NCBI GenBank assembly: GCA_020637235.1
Contig: JACJWG010000016.1
Coordinates: forward strand, 1-64,000
Reading direction: 5' to 3'
Source: Acidimicrobiaceae bacterium
GTDB taxonomy: Bacteria > Actinomycetota > Acidimicrobiia > Acidimicrobiales > Ilumatobacteraceae
Length of the DNA stretch: 64,000 nt
In this document: in pieces, positions 19,378 to 29,338 of the stretch
How the letters are laid out: every line of letters begins with the position of its first letter
How positions within the stretch are numbered: the stretch's first letter is position 1
Translations under genes and position numbers: made by a program
Notes under the pieces: model-generated
What the model saw: only the letters and a program-made list of their open reading frames with translations
What the model was told of the DNA's origin: nothing
The model's database searches: none

Positions 19378-19391
19378 CAGTTCTCAAAGGG
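19378..19391 (-). promoter_or_regulatory. boxA-like antitermination motif before 23S
   Basis: The minus strand reads CCCTTTGAGAACTG, close to the CTTTGAxAACT boxA motif bound by NusB/S10 in rRNA operons. A related CCCTTGAAAACAG occurs in the 16S leader. nusB itself is encoded at 61480-61947. Confidence 0.5.
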
Positions 19392-19506
19392 CGACGCACT
19401 GCGGGCCGGCATTTGGCACACCGGCATGATCGCAGCGGCAGAGGATCAGGAACTCGAGGTGAGCTCGACCGGTCGTGCCAGGCGCTGAAGGATCATCGAA
19501 TCCCTC

Positions 19507-19524
19507 AAAACAGAAGAGAAGAGA
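19507..19524 (-). other. 3' arm of the pre-16S processing stem
   Basis: The 18 bases here are the exact reverse complement of 21339-21356 in the 16S leader. Pairing would close a stem enclosing 16S in the precursor, the expected RNase III processing helix. Confidence 0.8.
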
Positions 19525-19656
19525 AAGCTGCCGTTGACACCCGGCACGGGAGGGAAACCTACCACCGTGTTCGAGTGACGCCGACAGCCCGACAGTGCAC
19601 CAACTGGGATTGTCTCGACCGGGAGGAACGAATGTCCTCCGACGTTCGAGAGTGCT

Positions 19657-21152
<1,496 letters not shown>

Positions 21153-21477
21153 AACCTGTTCGACCGAGGTCGAACGATCCGTTACAGAGCCGTGTGTCGG
21201 CGCCGCAGGGGAATAGCCCACGGTGATGCCGACACGCTCCGGCTTGATGCCTCCGATGGGATCGGAGGACTTGTGAATTGACAGACAGCTCCATCGTGCG
21301 ACCTTGCGATCGACCGACTGCTGCCCGCACTGGCGTTCTCTCTTCTCTTCTGTTTTCAAGGGCCGAAGGCTCTGCGGCACGCAGCAGCAGGACTGCAGTT
21401 GGTGCCGTGCCTCGTTCAGCAGGACCTTAGGCTCGCCCGAGGCGAGAGTAGCTACGCATCGACCGACGCTCAGAGCG
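21153..21477 (-). other. rRNA operon leader
   Basis: About 325 bases between the tyrS stop and 16S. It contains the 5' arm of the pre-16S stem (21339-21356), an adjoining boxA-like CCCTTGAAAACAG, an 8-bp hairpin at 21250-21268 (CCTCCGAT/ATCGGAGG) and an 8-bp inverted repeat at 21158-21175 (GTTCGACC/GGTCGAAC) just before 16S. No gene is supported here; the ORF extending from tyrS into 16S is an artefact. Confidence 0.75.
21339..21356 (-). other. 5' arm of the pre-16S processing stem
   Basis: Exact 18-base complement of 19507-19524. On the minus strand it is preceded by CCCTTG, forming a boxA-like CCCTTGAAAACAG that runs into the arm. Confidence 0.8.
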
Positions 21478-21481
21478 TCAA
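21453..21481 (-). promoter_or_regulatory. Candidate rRNA promoter
   Basis: On the minus strand TTGACG (21476-21481) is separated by 17 bases from TGCGTA (21453-21458). It lies about 300 bases upstream of 16S and overlaps the tyrS stop codon. The -35 is good, the -10 mediocre. This is the best candidate I found in the leader; others may exist inside tyrS. Confidence 0.4.
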
Positions 21482-22743
21482 CCTCGAGGCGAAACTTTTC
21501 CGACGAGAAAGTCGCCTTGCCCTTCCGGATCAGCACAGAAACCACCCGCGAGCTGGTCGGACGCATGCAACACGCCCTCGCGGTCGAGGACCCGATTTCC
21601 TGCCGGACCGCACCCTGCGTGAAGACGTCCACTTCGCTGGACGACGCGAGCCCGGCGTCCACCAGCAGCTCGTGGGCTCAGCGCCTCGAGGCTCGCCCTC
21701 CAGCGCCCGCACGGCACCTCGGCCGCCACCATCTCCGACGTGTCGGCTGATGCGCCGGTGGGGTCACCACCGAAGAGCACCTGCGCCGCGGCAGCCGTGT
21801 CGGCCGCAGCCGTCGGACCGTGGACGAGCGTGGTGAGCTCGTCGGCGAGGGCGCGCTGCGCGAGGCGGCGCTCGGGAGCCGAGCCGTGGTCGGCCAAGAG
21901 CGCCTCGAGCTCGTCGAGCGGGCGCAGCGAGAGCATCTTCAGGTACACGCCCACCATCTGGTCGTCGGTCTGGACCCAGAACTGCCGGAACTGGTACGGC
22001 GAGGTGCGCTCGGGGTCGAGCCACACGGCACCGCCGACGGACTTGCCGAACTTGGAGCCGTCGCTCTTGGTCATGAGCGGGTGGGTGAGGGCGTGCACGG
22101 TCGTCCCGTGTCGCCGGCGCACCAGGTCGACGCCGGCCACGATGTTGCCCCACTGGTCGGACGCTCCCGCCTGCAGTTCCACCCCGTGGTGCTCGTACAG
22201 ATGGCGGAAGTCCTCCGCCTGGAGCAGCTGGTAGCTGAATTCGGTGAACGAGATGCCGTGTTCGCTCTCCAGCCTCGACTTGACGGAGTCCTTGGCCATC
22301 ATCTGGTTGACCGTGAAGTGCTTCCCCACGTCACGCAGGAACTCGAGGATCGTGACCGGCATCGTCCAGTCGGCGTTGTTGACCAGCGTGGCCTGGTACG
22401 GCCCGGGCTCGAAGTCGAGCAGCTTGCGGAGCTGGGCCTTGATGCACTCGACGTTGTGGCGAAGGGTGTCCATGTCGAGCAGGTTGCGCTCCTCGCTGCG
22501 TCCTCCCGGGTCGCCCACCATGCCCGTGGCGCCACCGGCGAGTGGGAACGGCCGGTGACCTGCGAGCTGGAAGCGACGCATGAACAGCTGACCGACCAGG
22601 TGGCCGACGTGGAGCGAGTCGGCCGTGGGATCGAAGCCGATGTAGAGCCCGATCGGTCCCTCGGCGAGCCGGGCGCGCAGGGCGCCGAGATCGGTGGCAC
22701 CGTGGACGAGGCCACGTGCCTGGAGGTCGTCGATCAGATCCAT
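21478..22743 (-). CDS. tyrS: Tyrosyl-tRNA synthetase; C-terminal S4 domain scrambled by apparent frameshifts
   Basis: Charges tRNA-Tyr. The catalytic domain is intact: HIGH-type DSLHVGHLVG, the tyrosine-site YQLLQAEDF and GASDQWGNIVAG, and the KMSKS-equivalent SDGSKFGKS. ATG 22743 gives about 421 residues, normal size. After about residue 355 the straight reading is unlike TyrS. Hopping frames restores an S4 domain: HELLVDAGLASSS, then TQGAV, RVLDREGVLHASDQLAGG, VLIRKGK, and DFLVGKVSPRG at the stop. This needs four single-base changes near 21675, 21605, 21537 and 21515, two surplus and two missing. Sequencing error is likely; decay of the tRNA-binding domain is the alternative. Confidence 0.9.
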   Translation of the reverse strand: MDLIDDLQARGLVHGATDLGALRARLAEGPIGLYIGFDPTADSLHVGHLVGQLFMRRFQLAGHRPFPLAGGATGMVGDPGGRSEERNLLDMDTLRHNVECIKAQLRKLLDFEPGPYQATLVNNADWTMPVTILEFLRDVGKHFTVNQMMAKDSVKSRLESEHGISFTEFSYQLLQAEDFRHLYEHHGVELQAGASDQWGNIVAGVDLVRRRHGTTVHALTHPLMTKSDGSKFGKSVGGAVWLDPERTSPYQFRQFWVQTDDQMVGVYLKMLSLRPLDELEALLADHGSAPERRLAQRALADELTTLVHGPTAAADTAAAAQVLFGGDPTGASADTSEMVAAEVPCGRWRASLEALSPRAAGGRRARVVQRSGRLHAGCGPAGNRVLDREGVLHASDQLAGGFCADPEGQGDFLVGKVSPRG

Positions 22744-22770
22744 AGGGTGCACATGTTGCCAGCTGACGTC

Positions 22771-22792
22771 GTCGAATCCGCCGGGATTCGAC
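22771..22792. promoter_or_regulatory. Perfect 9-bp inverted repeat between divergent tyrS and DUF2332 genes
   Basis: GTCGAATCC, four bases, GGATTCGAC. The right arm supplies TTCGAC as a -35 element 17 bases before TAGCGT (22810-22815), which is 7 bases before the DUF2332 GTG. The left arm presents the same hexamer toward tyrS. It may be an operator or simply back-to-back promoters. Confidence 0.5.
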
Positions 22793-22809
22793 GAGCGGCG
22801 ACCCGCTTG

Positions 22810-22815
22810 TAGCGT
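22810..22815 (+). promoter_or_regulatory. -10 hexamer TAGCGT for leaderless DUF2332 gene
   Basis: TAGCGT, seven bases, then GTG at 22823; a TTCGAC -35 lies 17 bases upstream at 22787-22792. No ribosome-binding site precedes the start, so the message is probably leaderless. Confidence 0.6.
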
Positions 22816-22822
22816 CGTCGCC

Positions 22823-23881
22823 GTGACCGCATCGCTGCTCGACGCCGTCGAACGACAGGCGGCCTCGTGTGCACACATCGGCTCCCCGCTGTACGCCCGA
22901 CTGCTGACCGGCATCGCTGCGGACATCACCGCCGGTGGGATCTCGGCGGAGGTGCTCGACGGGGTGAGTGAACGCCCGGTGCACGACGCCGTCCCCTTGC
23001 GCTACCTGGCCACGGCGCACCGGCTCGCCCTCGTCGGCGCAGCGCCCGACCTGGCCGCTCGGTACCCCTCGTGCGGTGGCGCATGGGACGGCACCGACCC
23101 CACGCCGGCATTCCTCGCCACCGTCGCCGACCACCGGGCAGCGTTCGGGGACGGCGTGCGACGCAACGTTCAGACGAACGAGGTGGGCCGTGCCGCCGTG
23201 CTCGCAGCCGGGTTCTCACTCGTGTCACGGCGCACCGGGCTGCCGCTTCGCACCTACGAGATCGGGGCGTCCGCCGGTCTGCTGTCGCACTGGGACCGAT
23301 TCCGCTACGACACCGGATCGGCGCAGCTCGGCCCGACCGACGCCGAGGTGCGGTTCGGCTCCGACTGGTTCGTCCCCCCGGGCCCGACGCTCGAACCGAG
23401 CCTCGTCGTGGTCGAGCGGCGGTGCGCCGATGTCGCGCCCGTCGACGTCACCACCGACGACGGACGCGTCCGGATGCTGTCGTTCGTGTGGCCCGATCAA
23501 CTCGAGCGGTTCGCCCGGCTCGACGCCGCCATCGAAACCGCTCGCGCCCATCCCCTCGTCGTCGAGGCGGCCGACGCGGGCGAGTGGCTCACCGACCGGC
23601 TCGCCGTCGGCACACCCGTGGGTGCAGCGACGGTGGTGTTCCACTCGATCGTGTGGCAGTACCTGCCGGCGGACACGCGCGATCGGGCACGCGCGGCGCT
23701 GGCGGCCGCCGGTGTCGGGGCGGCGCCGGACCGGCCGCTCGTCTGGATGCGCATGGAGCCCGCCACGGCCGAACACGCCGACCTGCGCCTCACCACGTGG
23801 GCAGGTGGCGACCCGCTCGAGGACCTCGTCGCCGAGGTCGGCTACCACGGCGCCGGGGTGCGCTGGCTCTTCGACGGCTGA
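22823..23881 (+). CDS. DUF2332 family protein
   Basis: 352 residues, agreeing with DUF2332 proteins of actinobacteria and proteobacteria. Visible hallmarks are LRYLATAHRLAL, the NEVGRAAVL helix, LRTYEIGASAGL (like a methyltransferase SAM loop), SDWFVPP, FVWPDQLERFARL and VVFHSIVWQYLP. The fold looks Rossmann-like, but no reaction is established for the family. GTG 22823 is supported by the promoter spacing and by the natural family start. Divergent from tyrS and convergent with mpg. Unrelated to the arginine operon that follows. Confidence 0.82.
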   Translation: MTASLLDAVERQAASCAHIGSPLYARLLTGIAADITAGGISAEVLDGVSERPVHDAVPLRYLATAHRLALVGAAPDLAARYPSCGGAWDGTDPTPAFLATVADHRAAFGDGVRRNVQTNEVGRAAVLAAGFSLVSRRTGLPLRTYEIGASAGLLSHWDRFRYDTGSAQLGPTDAEVRFGSDWFVPPGPTLEPSLVVVERRCADVAPVDVTTDDGRVRMLSFVWPDQLERFARLDAAIETARAHPLVVEAADAGEWLTDRLAVGTPVGAATVVFHSIVWQYLPADTRDRARAALAAAGVGAAPDRPLVWMRMEPATAEHADLRLTTWAGGDPLEDLVAEVGYHGAGVRWLFDG

Positions 23882-23910
23882 GCTCCGACCGGCCATCCCG
23901 CTGCCGGTGG

Positions 23911-24435
23911 TCAGCCCTCCCACGGCGCCTGCCACCGGCGTGGCCATTCGACCGCCCGGGAGATGCCGATCCGCGGCGTCGGCACGACCGACGGCACCGG
24001 CGCACCGTCGTCGATCACCACGGCGTCGTCACCGTCGTGCGAGCGGTCGATCCCGAGCACGCGGGTGAGCTTGCCCGGTCCGTCGGTCCGCCGCGACGGC
24101 ACGCCGTCGACCACCACCGCCCGGATCAACACCGCCTGGCCGTCGCCCGTGCGACCGGTGACGACGTTGACGCAGTGGTGCATGCCGTACACGAAGTAGA
24201 CGTACAGACGTCCCGGGGGCCCGAACATCACGGCGTTGCGCGGCGTCGGGCCCCGGAACGAATGGCTCGCCGGGTCGTCGGCCGTGTACGCCTCCACCTC
24301 GCAGATGCGGGCGTCCACCGAGCCGGCGGTGCCTGCCACGCGCAGCAGCTTGTGCAGCAACGCGGGCGCGACCTCGGTGGCGTCCCGAGCGAAGAACGAC
24401 GGCGGGAGCCGGCGGGGCCGCGGCCGCCGGGTCAC
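23911..24435 (-). CDS. mpg: 3-methyladenine DNA glycosylase (MPG/AAG family)
   Basis: 174 residues. Removes alkylated purines from DNA, starting base-excision repair. Family signatures: LPPSFFARDATEVAPALLHK at the start, CEVEAYTADDPASHSFRG (with the catalytic Glu and the tyrosine that intercalates), RLYVYFVYGMHHCVNVV, and the late GPGKLTRVLGI. GTG at 24435 overlaps the argH stop by 4 nt, making mpg the promoter-distal member of the arginine operon. Slightly shorter than most bacterial AAG proteins (about 200) but all motifs are present. Rv1688 occupies the matching place near tyrS in mycobacteria. Confidence 0.93.
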   Translation of the reverse strand: MTRRPRPRRLPPSFFARDATEVAPALLHKLLRVAGTAGSVDARICEVEAYTADDPASHSFRGPTPRNAVMFGPPGRLYVYFVYGMHHCVNVVTGRTGDGQAVLIRAVVVDGVPSRRTDGPGKLTRVLGIDRSHDGDDAVVIDDGAPVPSVVPTPRIGISRAVEWPRRWQAPWEG

Positions 24436-25847
24436 GTCGCAGGTGCTCCCAGCGCCTCGTCCAGACGGTCGAGCTCCGCCGCGAACCGCTCGAGCTGATC
24501 GGCCACCGGCACCGGGCCGGCACCGCCGGGCGTGATCCGCCGGGTGACCGACACCCCCGGGGCGACGAGGATCGCGGCATCGGGCCCGAGGTCGGGGTGC
24601 TCGTCGACGAGCGAGCGCAACGACCGCTCGCCGCGCAGCGCCTCACGGACGAGCGCACCGACGACGGCATGTGCGTCGCGGAAGGGCATGCCCCGTTGCA
24701 CGAGCCACTCCGCCAGGTCGGTGGCCGCGGTCGTCTCGGCGTCGGCGGCGGCGCGCATCCGGTCGGGGACGAACGTCATCGTGGCGATCATGCCCGACAT
24801 CGCGCCGAGCGCGAGGCGCACCTGGTCGACCGCGTCGAACAGTGGCTCCTTGTCCTCCTGGTAGTCGCGGTTGTAGCTGAGTGGCAGGCCCTTCATCGTC
24901 GCGAGGAAGCCCGTCAAGTCTCCTATGAGCCGGCCCGCCTTGCCGCGAGCGAGTTCGGCGATGTCGGGGTTCTTCTTCTGCGGCAGCATCGACGAGCCGG
25001 TCGCGTAGGCGTCGTCGAGCTTCGCGAACCCGAACTCGTCGGTGGTCCAGAGCACGATCTCCTCGCCGAGCCGCGAAAGATCGATACCGATGAGCGTGAG
25101 CACGAACAGCGCCTCGGCGACATGGTCGCGTGATCCGACGGCGTCGAGGGAGTTCTCGAAGCGTCGGGCGAACCCCAGGTCGGCGGCCGTGCCGTCGGGA
25201 TCGAGTGGCAGCGACGAACCCGCCAGAGCGCCGGCACCGAGCGGCGAGACGTCGATGCGCTCGAGCGCGTCGAGCACCCGATCGACCTCGCGGCCGAGCG
25301 CCCAGCCGTGCGCCAGCAGGTGGTGGGCGAGCATCACCGGCTGGGCGCGTTGCAGATGGGTGTAGCCCGGCAGGTACACGTCGGGATGCTCCCGGGCGCG
25401 GTCGAGCAACACCCGCTGCAGCGCGACCACCCGCCGGGCGATCCCGGCGAGCTCGCGCTTGGTCCACAGGCGCACGTCGGTGGCGCTCTGGTCGTTGCGG
25501 CTGCGACCGGTGTGGAGCTTGGCCCCGGCAGCGCCGGCGAGCTCGGTGACCCGGCGCTCGACCGCGGTGTGGATGTCCTCGTCGGCGGGCAGGAACACGA
25601 ACAGTCCGCTCTCGATCTCGTTCGCCACGACGTCGAGCGCGAGCAACACCTGGTCACGCTCGACGTCGCTGATGATCGACGAGCGGGCGAGGCCGCGTAC
25701 GTGGGCCCGCGAGCCCTCGATGTCGTCACGCCAGAGACGCCGGTCGAACGACAGGCTCTCGGTGTACGCCATCAGCTCCGCTGCCGGCCCACCCTCGAAG
25801 CGGCCGTGCCAGAGCGTCTGCCCACCCGAGCCGGTGTCGGCGCTCAC
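24432..25847 (-). CDS. argH: Argininosuccinate lyase
   Basis: Splits argininosuccinate to arginine and fumarate, the last arginine-pathway step. 471 residues. Diagnostic motifs: LHTGRSRNDQSATDVRLW, PGYTHLQRAQPV, the flexible signature loop GSSMLPQKKNPD carrying the catalytic serine, and MKGLPLSYNRDYQEDKE. GTG 25847 (VSADTGSGGQTLWHGRF) overlaps the argR stop by 4 nt. argG, which would make the substrate and commonly precedes argH, is not here. Very secure. Confidence 0.97.
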   Translation of the reverse strand: MSADTGSGGQTLWHGRFEGGPAAELMAYTESLSFDRRLWRDDIEGSRAHVRGLARSSIISDVERDQVLLALDVVANEIESGLFVFLPADEDIHTAVERRVTELAGAAGAKLHTGRSRNDQSATDVRLWTKRELAGIARRVVALQRVLLDRAREHPDVYLPGYTHLQRAQPVMLAHHLLAHGWALGREVDRVLDALERIDVSPLGAGALAGSSLPLDPDGTAADLGFARRFENSLDAVGSRDHVAEALFVLTLIGIDLSRLGEEIVLWTTDEFGFAKLDDAYATGSSMLPQKKNPDIAELARGKAGRLIGDLTGFLATMKGLPLSYNRDYQEDKEPLFDAVDQVRLALGAMSGMIATMTFVPDRMRAAADAETTAATDLAEWLVQRGMPFRDAHAVVGALVREALRGERSLRSLVDEHPDLGPDAAILVAPGVSVTRRITPGGAGPVPVADQLERFAAELDRLDEALGAPAT

Positions 25848-26311
25848 GAGAGACCCGCCAGGTCGCGCAGCATGGCCGCCAGCGCCGGGCCGCCGGTCTC
25901 CTCCTCGGCGACGCACAGCAGGGTGTCGTCGCCGGCGACGGTGCCGATGATCGACGGCAGGTTCGACCGGTCGAGGGCCGAGCCCACCACGTGGGCGCAC
26001 CCGGGTGGCGTGCGCAGCACCACGAGATGGCCCGACGAGCGCACCTCCGCGACCCACTCCCCCAACACCCGTCGCAGGTGCTCCTGCGGGGCGAGCCGTG
26101 CGGGTTCGTACTCGGGAATCGCGTACACCGTGTCGCCACCGGGCACACGCACCTTCACGGCACCGAGGTCGTCGAGGTCGCGCGACACCGTCGCCTGGGT
26201 GGCCGAGATGCCCTCGCCGGCGAGCAGGTCGAGCAACTGGGGTTGACTCGTCACGGGATGCATCGCCACCAGCTTCGCGATCGTCTGTTGCCGTTGGACC
26301 TTGGTGGTCAT
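25844..26311 (-). CDS. argR: Arginine repressor
   Basis: 155 residues, normal for ArgR. The N-terminal winged helix-turn-helix (TSQPQLLDLLAGEGISATQA, TVSRDLDDL) binds ARG boxes; the C-terminal domain hexamerises and binds arginine (SIIGTVAGDDTLL with the Gly-Asp-Asp core). It sits inside the operon it should control, with 4-nt overlaps on both sides. Target candidates are the paired palindromes before argC (30415-30446) and carA (59800-59832). Assignment secure; targets inferred from sequence. Confidence 0.95.
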   Translation of the reverse strand: MTTKVQRQQTIAKLVAMHPVTSQPQLLDLLAGEGISATQATVSRDLDDLGAVKVRVPGGDTVYAIPEYEPARLAPQEHLRRVLGEWVAEVRSSGHLVVLRTPPGCAHVVGSALDRSNLPSIIGTVAGDDTLLCVAEEETGGPALAAMLRDLAGLS

Positions 26312-27219
26312 GGCCGGACGCCCGTCAGGAACGCCAACACACCACGTGCCGTGTGCATCCGGTTGTGGCCCTGGCGCCACACCATCGAACGCGACCCCTC
26401 GATCACCGAATCGGTCACCTCGAGTCCCCGGTACGCCGGCAGGCAGTGCATGAACCACGCCTCTCCATCGGCATCGCCGGCGCTCGACATCAGCGCGTCG
26501 TTCACCTGGTAGCGGCCGAAGATCTCCGTCCGCTCCGCCTTCTCCGCCTCCTGCCCCATCGAAGTCCAGGTGTCGGTGTGCACGACGGCCGCACCGCGCA
26601 CCGCGGCCGACGGGTCGGCCACCTGTTCCACGGTGCCCGGTCCGAGGGCGTCGATCCGGGCGAGCTCGTCGTCGCCGGCGTCGTAGCCCGCCGGACACCC
26701 GAGGCGAACGTGGGCGCCGAGCATGACGGACGCCTCGGCGAGCGAGCGAGCGACGTTGTTGTAGTCGCCGACGTAGGCCACCGTCCGGTCGCGGAGTGCG
26801 CCGATCGTCTGCTGCATCGTGAGCGTGTCGGCGAGGCCTTGCAAGGGGTGGCTGCGGTCGCTCAGCATGTTGAGCACCGGCACCGAGGCCGACGCCGCCA
26901 GGCGAGCGACGACGCCGTGGTCGAACACGCGCGCCGCGAGGACGGCGTGGTAGCCGGACATGATGCGGGCGATGTCCTCGACCGACTCGCGGACGTCGAA
27001 ACCGACCTCGTCGCCACGTGTGTAGATCGGATGACCACCGAGCTGGACGACGGCCATCTCCGTGCTCTGCCGGGTGCGGTTGGACGGCTTTTCGAAGATC
27101 AGCGCCACGCCCGCGCCTGCGAGCGGACGGCCGAGCGTCGGGATCGGCGCCTCGCTCAGCGTCAGCACCTCCACCAGATCGTCGATCGAGAGGTCGGTGA
27201 TGTCGAGGAAGTGTCTCAC
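26308..27219 (-). CDS. argF: Ornithine carbamoyltransferase
   Basis: Makes citrulline from ornithine and carbamoyl phosphate. 303 residues. Carbamoyl-phosphate site FEKPSNRTRQST (the SxRTR motif), HPLQGLAD, ornithine-side DYNNVARSL, and the catalytic MHCLPAYRGLEV with its Cys. GTG 27219 (VRHFLDITDL) overlaps the argD stop by 4 nt. Its co-substrate is made by CarAB at 55-60 kb, which appears to share the same regulatory box. Secure. Confidence 0.96.
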   Translation of the reverse strand: MRHFLDITDLSIDDLVEVLTLSEAPIPTLGRPLAGAGVALIFEKPSNRTRQSTEMAVVQLGGHPIYTRGDEVGFDVRESVEDIARIMSGYHAVLAARVFDHGVVARLAASASVPVLNMLSDRSHPLQGLADTLTMQQTIGALRDRTVAYVGDYNNVARSLAEASVMLGAHVRLGCPAGYDAGDDELARIDALGPGTVEQVADPSAAVRGAAVVHTDTWTSMGQEAEKAERTEIFGRYQVNDALMSSAGDADGEAWFMHCLPAYRGLEVTDSVIEGSRSMVWRQGHNRMHTARGVLAFLTGVRP

Positions 27220-28436
27220 GGCGCCACCCCCACGCCGGCTGCCAGGGCGGTGCCGATGATCGCCACCGCTTCGTCGATCTCCGCCTCGCTCACGGTGATC
27301 GGTGGGGCGAGCCGCACCGCCGTCGCCGTGACCGCGTTGGTGACGAGCCCGCGTGCGAGCAGCTCGGTGTACAGCGCCTTCGCGTCGGCGCCGTCGCCCA
27401 ACTCGACGGCGAGCAGCAGCCCCTGGCCGCGCACCGCTCGCACGCCCGGTAGTGCGACGAGCCGCTCGCGCAGCATCGCCCCCTTCGCCGCCGCGAGTGC
27501 CGGCGCATCGATGCGGCGCATCTCGCGGATCACCGCCGACACGACGGCCGTGGCGATCGCGGTCCCGCTGTACGTGCTGCCGTGGTCGCCGGGCACGAAG
27601 GCCGCGGCGACGTCGGTGCGTGCCCAGACGGCGCCGACGGGGAAGCCGTTGCCCATCGCCTTCGCCATCGTGACGACGTCCGGGCGGACGCCGGCGTGCT
27701 CGAAGCCGAACCACCGACCCGTGCGGGCGAAGCCGGTCTGCACCTCGTCGACGATCAGCAGCATGCCGCGCTCGTCGCAGATGCGCCGCAACGCCCGCAG
27801 GTACTCGGCGTCGGCCGGCACGACGCCACCCTCGCCCTGCACCGTCTCGATGATGACCGCCGACACGCTCGGGTCGAGGGCCGCTTCCAGCGCCGCGGCG
27901 TCGCCGTACGCGACGTGGCGGAAGCCGTCCGGCATCGGGAAGAACGGTTCGTGCTTGGCCGGCTGGCCCGTGGCCGCCAGCGCCGCCAGCGTGCGTCCGT
28001 GGAAGCTGCCGTAGGCACTGATCACGACGTGCCGGCCGCGCCCACCGAACTTCCGGGCGAGCTTCAGCGCGGCTTCGTTGGCCTCGGCGCCGGAGTTGCA
28101 GAAGAACACCTGCCCCTGATCCCCCGTCGCCTCGGCGAGCAGGTCGCGCAGCTCGATCGCCGCGGCAGTGGCGGCGTCGTTGGTGAAGAAGTTGCTGACG
28201 TGCAGCAGCCGTCCCGCCTGCGTGGCGATGGCCTCGGTGATCGCCGGATGGGAGTGCCCGAGCGACGTGACCGCGAGACCGCAGAGGAAGTCGAGGTAGC
28301 GCGTGCCGCCGGCATCCCAGAGTTCGGTCCCGGCACCACGCACGAACATCACCTGTGGCGGCCCGAAGACCGGCATGAACGGGCAGGCGGCCCCGGTGGG
28401 ACCGGCGGCCGAGGTGTCGAACGCGTGCGAGGTCAC
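27216..28436 (-). CDS. argD: Acetylornithine aminotransferase
   Basis: PLP-dependent class III aminotransferase; converts N-acetylglutamate semialdehyde to N-acetylornithine. 406 residues. Conserved parts: FFCNSGAEANEAALKLARK, SFHGRT, IIETVQGEGGV, LIVDEVQTGFARTG and the PLP lysine in TMAKAMGNG. GTG 28436 (VTSHAFDTSAAG) overlaps the argB stop by 4 nt; the much longer open frame upstream is a shadow of argB. The N-terminus is slightly long before PVFGPPQVMFVRG. Secure within the operon context, though class III enzymes can have other amine substrates. Confidence 0.95.
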   Translation of the reverse strand: MTSHAFDTSAAGPTGAACPFMPVFGPPQVMFVRGAGTELWDAGGTRYLDFLCGLAVTSLGHSHPAITEAIATQAGRLLHVSNFFTNDAATAAAIELRDLLAEATGDQGQVFFCNSGAEANEAALKLARKFGGRGRHVVISAYGSFHGRTLAALAATGQPAKHEPFFPMPDGFRHVAYGDAAALEAALDPSVSAVIIETVQGEGGVVPADAEYLRALRRICDERGMLLIVDEVQTGFARTGRWFGFEHAGVRPDVVTMAKAMGNGFPVGAVWARTDVAAAFVPGDHGSTYSGTAIATAVVSAVIREMRRIDAPALAAAKGAMLRERLVALPGVRAVRGQGLLLAVELGDGADAKALYTELLARGLVTNAVTATAVRLAPPITVSEAEIDEAVAIIGTALAAGVGVAP

Positions 28437-29338
28437 GGTCCCTCCAACGGGCTGATGGTGTGGTCGGTGTCGGTGGATCGGACCATGGTGCCGATGCCTT
28501 CGTCGGTGAAGATCTCGAGGAGCAGCACGTGTGGGATGCGCCCGTCGAGGATGTGTGCGCGGCGCACGCCGTGGCGGACGGCCTGGACGCAGCTGGCGAC
28601 CTTCGGGATCATGCCGCCGGCGATGATCCCCTCGGCGACGAGCTCGTCGAGTTCGTCCGGGGTGGTCTGCCGGATGAGGCTGGCGGGATCGTCCACCACC
28701 CGTCGCAGCCCCTCGATGTCGGTGAGGTAGACGAGCTTCTCCGCGTGCAGCGCCTCGGCGATCGCGCCGGCGACGGTGTCCGCGTTGATGTTGTAGGCCT
28801 GTCCACGATCGTCGGTACCGATCGTGGCGACCACCGGGACGAATCCGTTGGCGAGCAATCCCTCGAGGATCGTGGGGTTCACGGCGGTGACGTCGCCGAC
28901 GAAGCCGAGCTCGGGGTCGCGGGCGACGGCCTTGATGAGGCCGGCATCCTCCCCCGACACGCCCACGGCGATCGGTCCGTGCACGTTGACCGCCGCCACC
29001 AGCTGCGGGTTGACCTGCCCGATCAGCACCATCCTGGCGATGTCGACGGTCTCGGCGTCGGTGACGCGCAAGCCGTTGCGGAACTCGGTCACCTTGCCGA
29101 GACGCTGCATCAGGTCGCTGATCTGCGGACCGCCGCCGTGCACCACCACCGGTCGCATGCCGACGGCGCGCATCAGGACGAGGTCCTCGGCGAACAGGGC
29201 GAGTGCGTCGTCGTCGCTCGCCCCGGCGAGGGCGTTGCCGCCGTACTTCACCACCACCACCTGTCCGGCGAAGCGCTGGATGTACGGCAGCGCCTCGACG
29301 AGCACCGCCGCTCGCTCGCCGGCGCGCACCGCGCTCAC
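28433..29338 (-). CDS. argB: Acetylglutamate kinase
   Basis: Phosphorylates N-acetylglutamate; usually the arginine-feedback-controlled step. 301 residues of the amino-acid kinase family: VVVKYGGNALAG, VVVHGGGPQIS, NINADTVAGAIAEAL, and GIIAGGMIPKV near the C-terminus. An N-terminal helix ahead of the kinase core (ERAAVLVEALPYIQRFAG) is the type linked to hexamers inhibited by arginine. GTG 29338 overlaps the argC stop by 4 nt. argJ, normally between argC and argB in actinobacteria, is absent here. Confidence 0.96.
   Translation of the reverse strand: MSAVRAGERAAVLVEALPYIQRFAGQVVVVKYGGNALAGASDDDALALFAEDLVLMRAVGMRPVVVHGGGPQISDLMQRLGKVTEFRNGLRVTDAETVDIARMVLIGQVNPQLVAAVNVHGPIAVGVSGEDAGLIKAVARDPELGFVGDVTAVNPTILEGLLANGFVPVVATIGTDDRGQAYNINADTVAGAIAEALHAEKLVYLTDIEGLRRVVDDPASLIRQTTPDELDELVAEGIIAGGMIPKVASCVQAVRHGVRRAHILDGRIPHVLLLEIFTDEGIGTMVRSTDTDHTISPLEGP

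Noticed and set aside
19533..19540. TTGACA-like promoter in the spacer on the plus strand
   Set aside because: Wrong orientation for the rRNA operon, no matching -10, and no plus-strand gene downstream.
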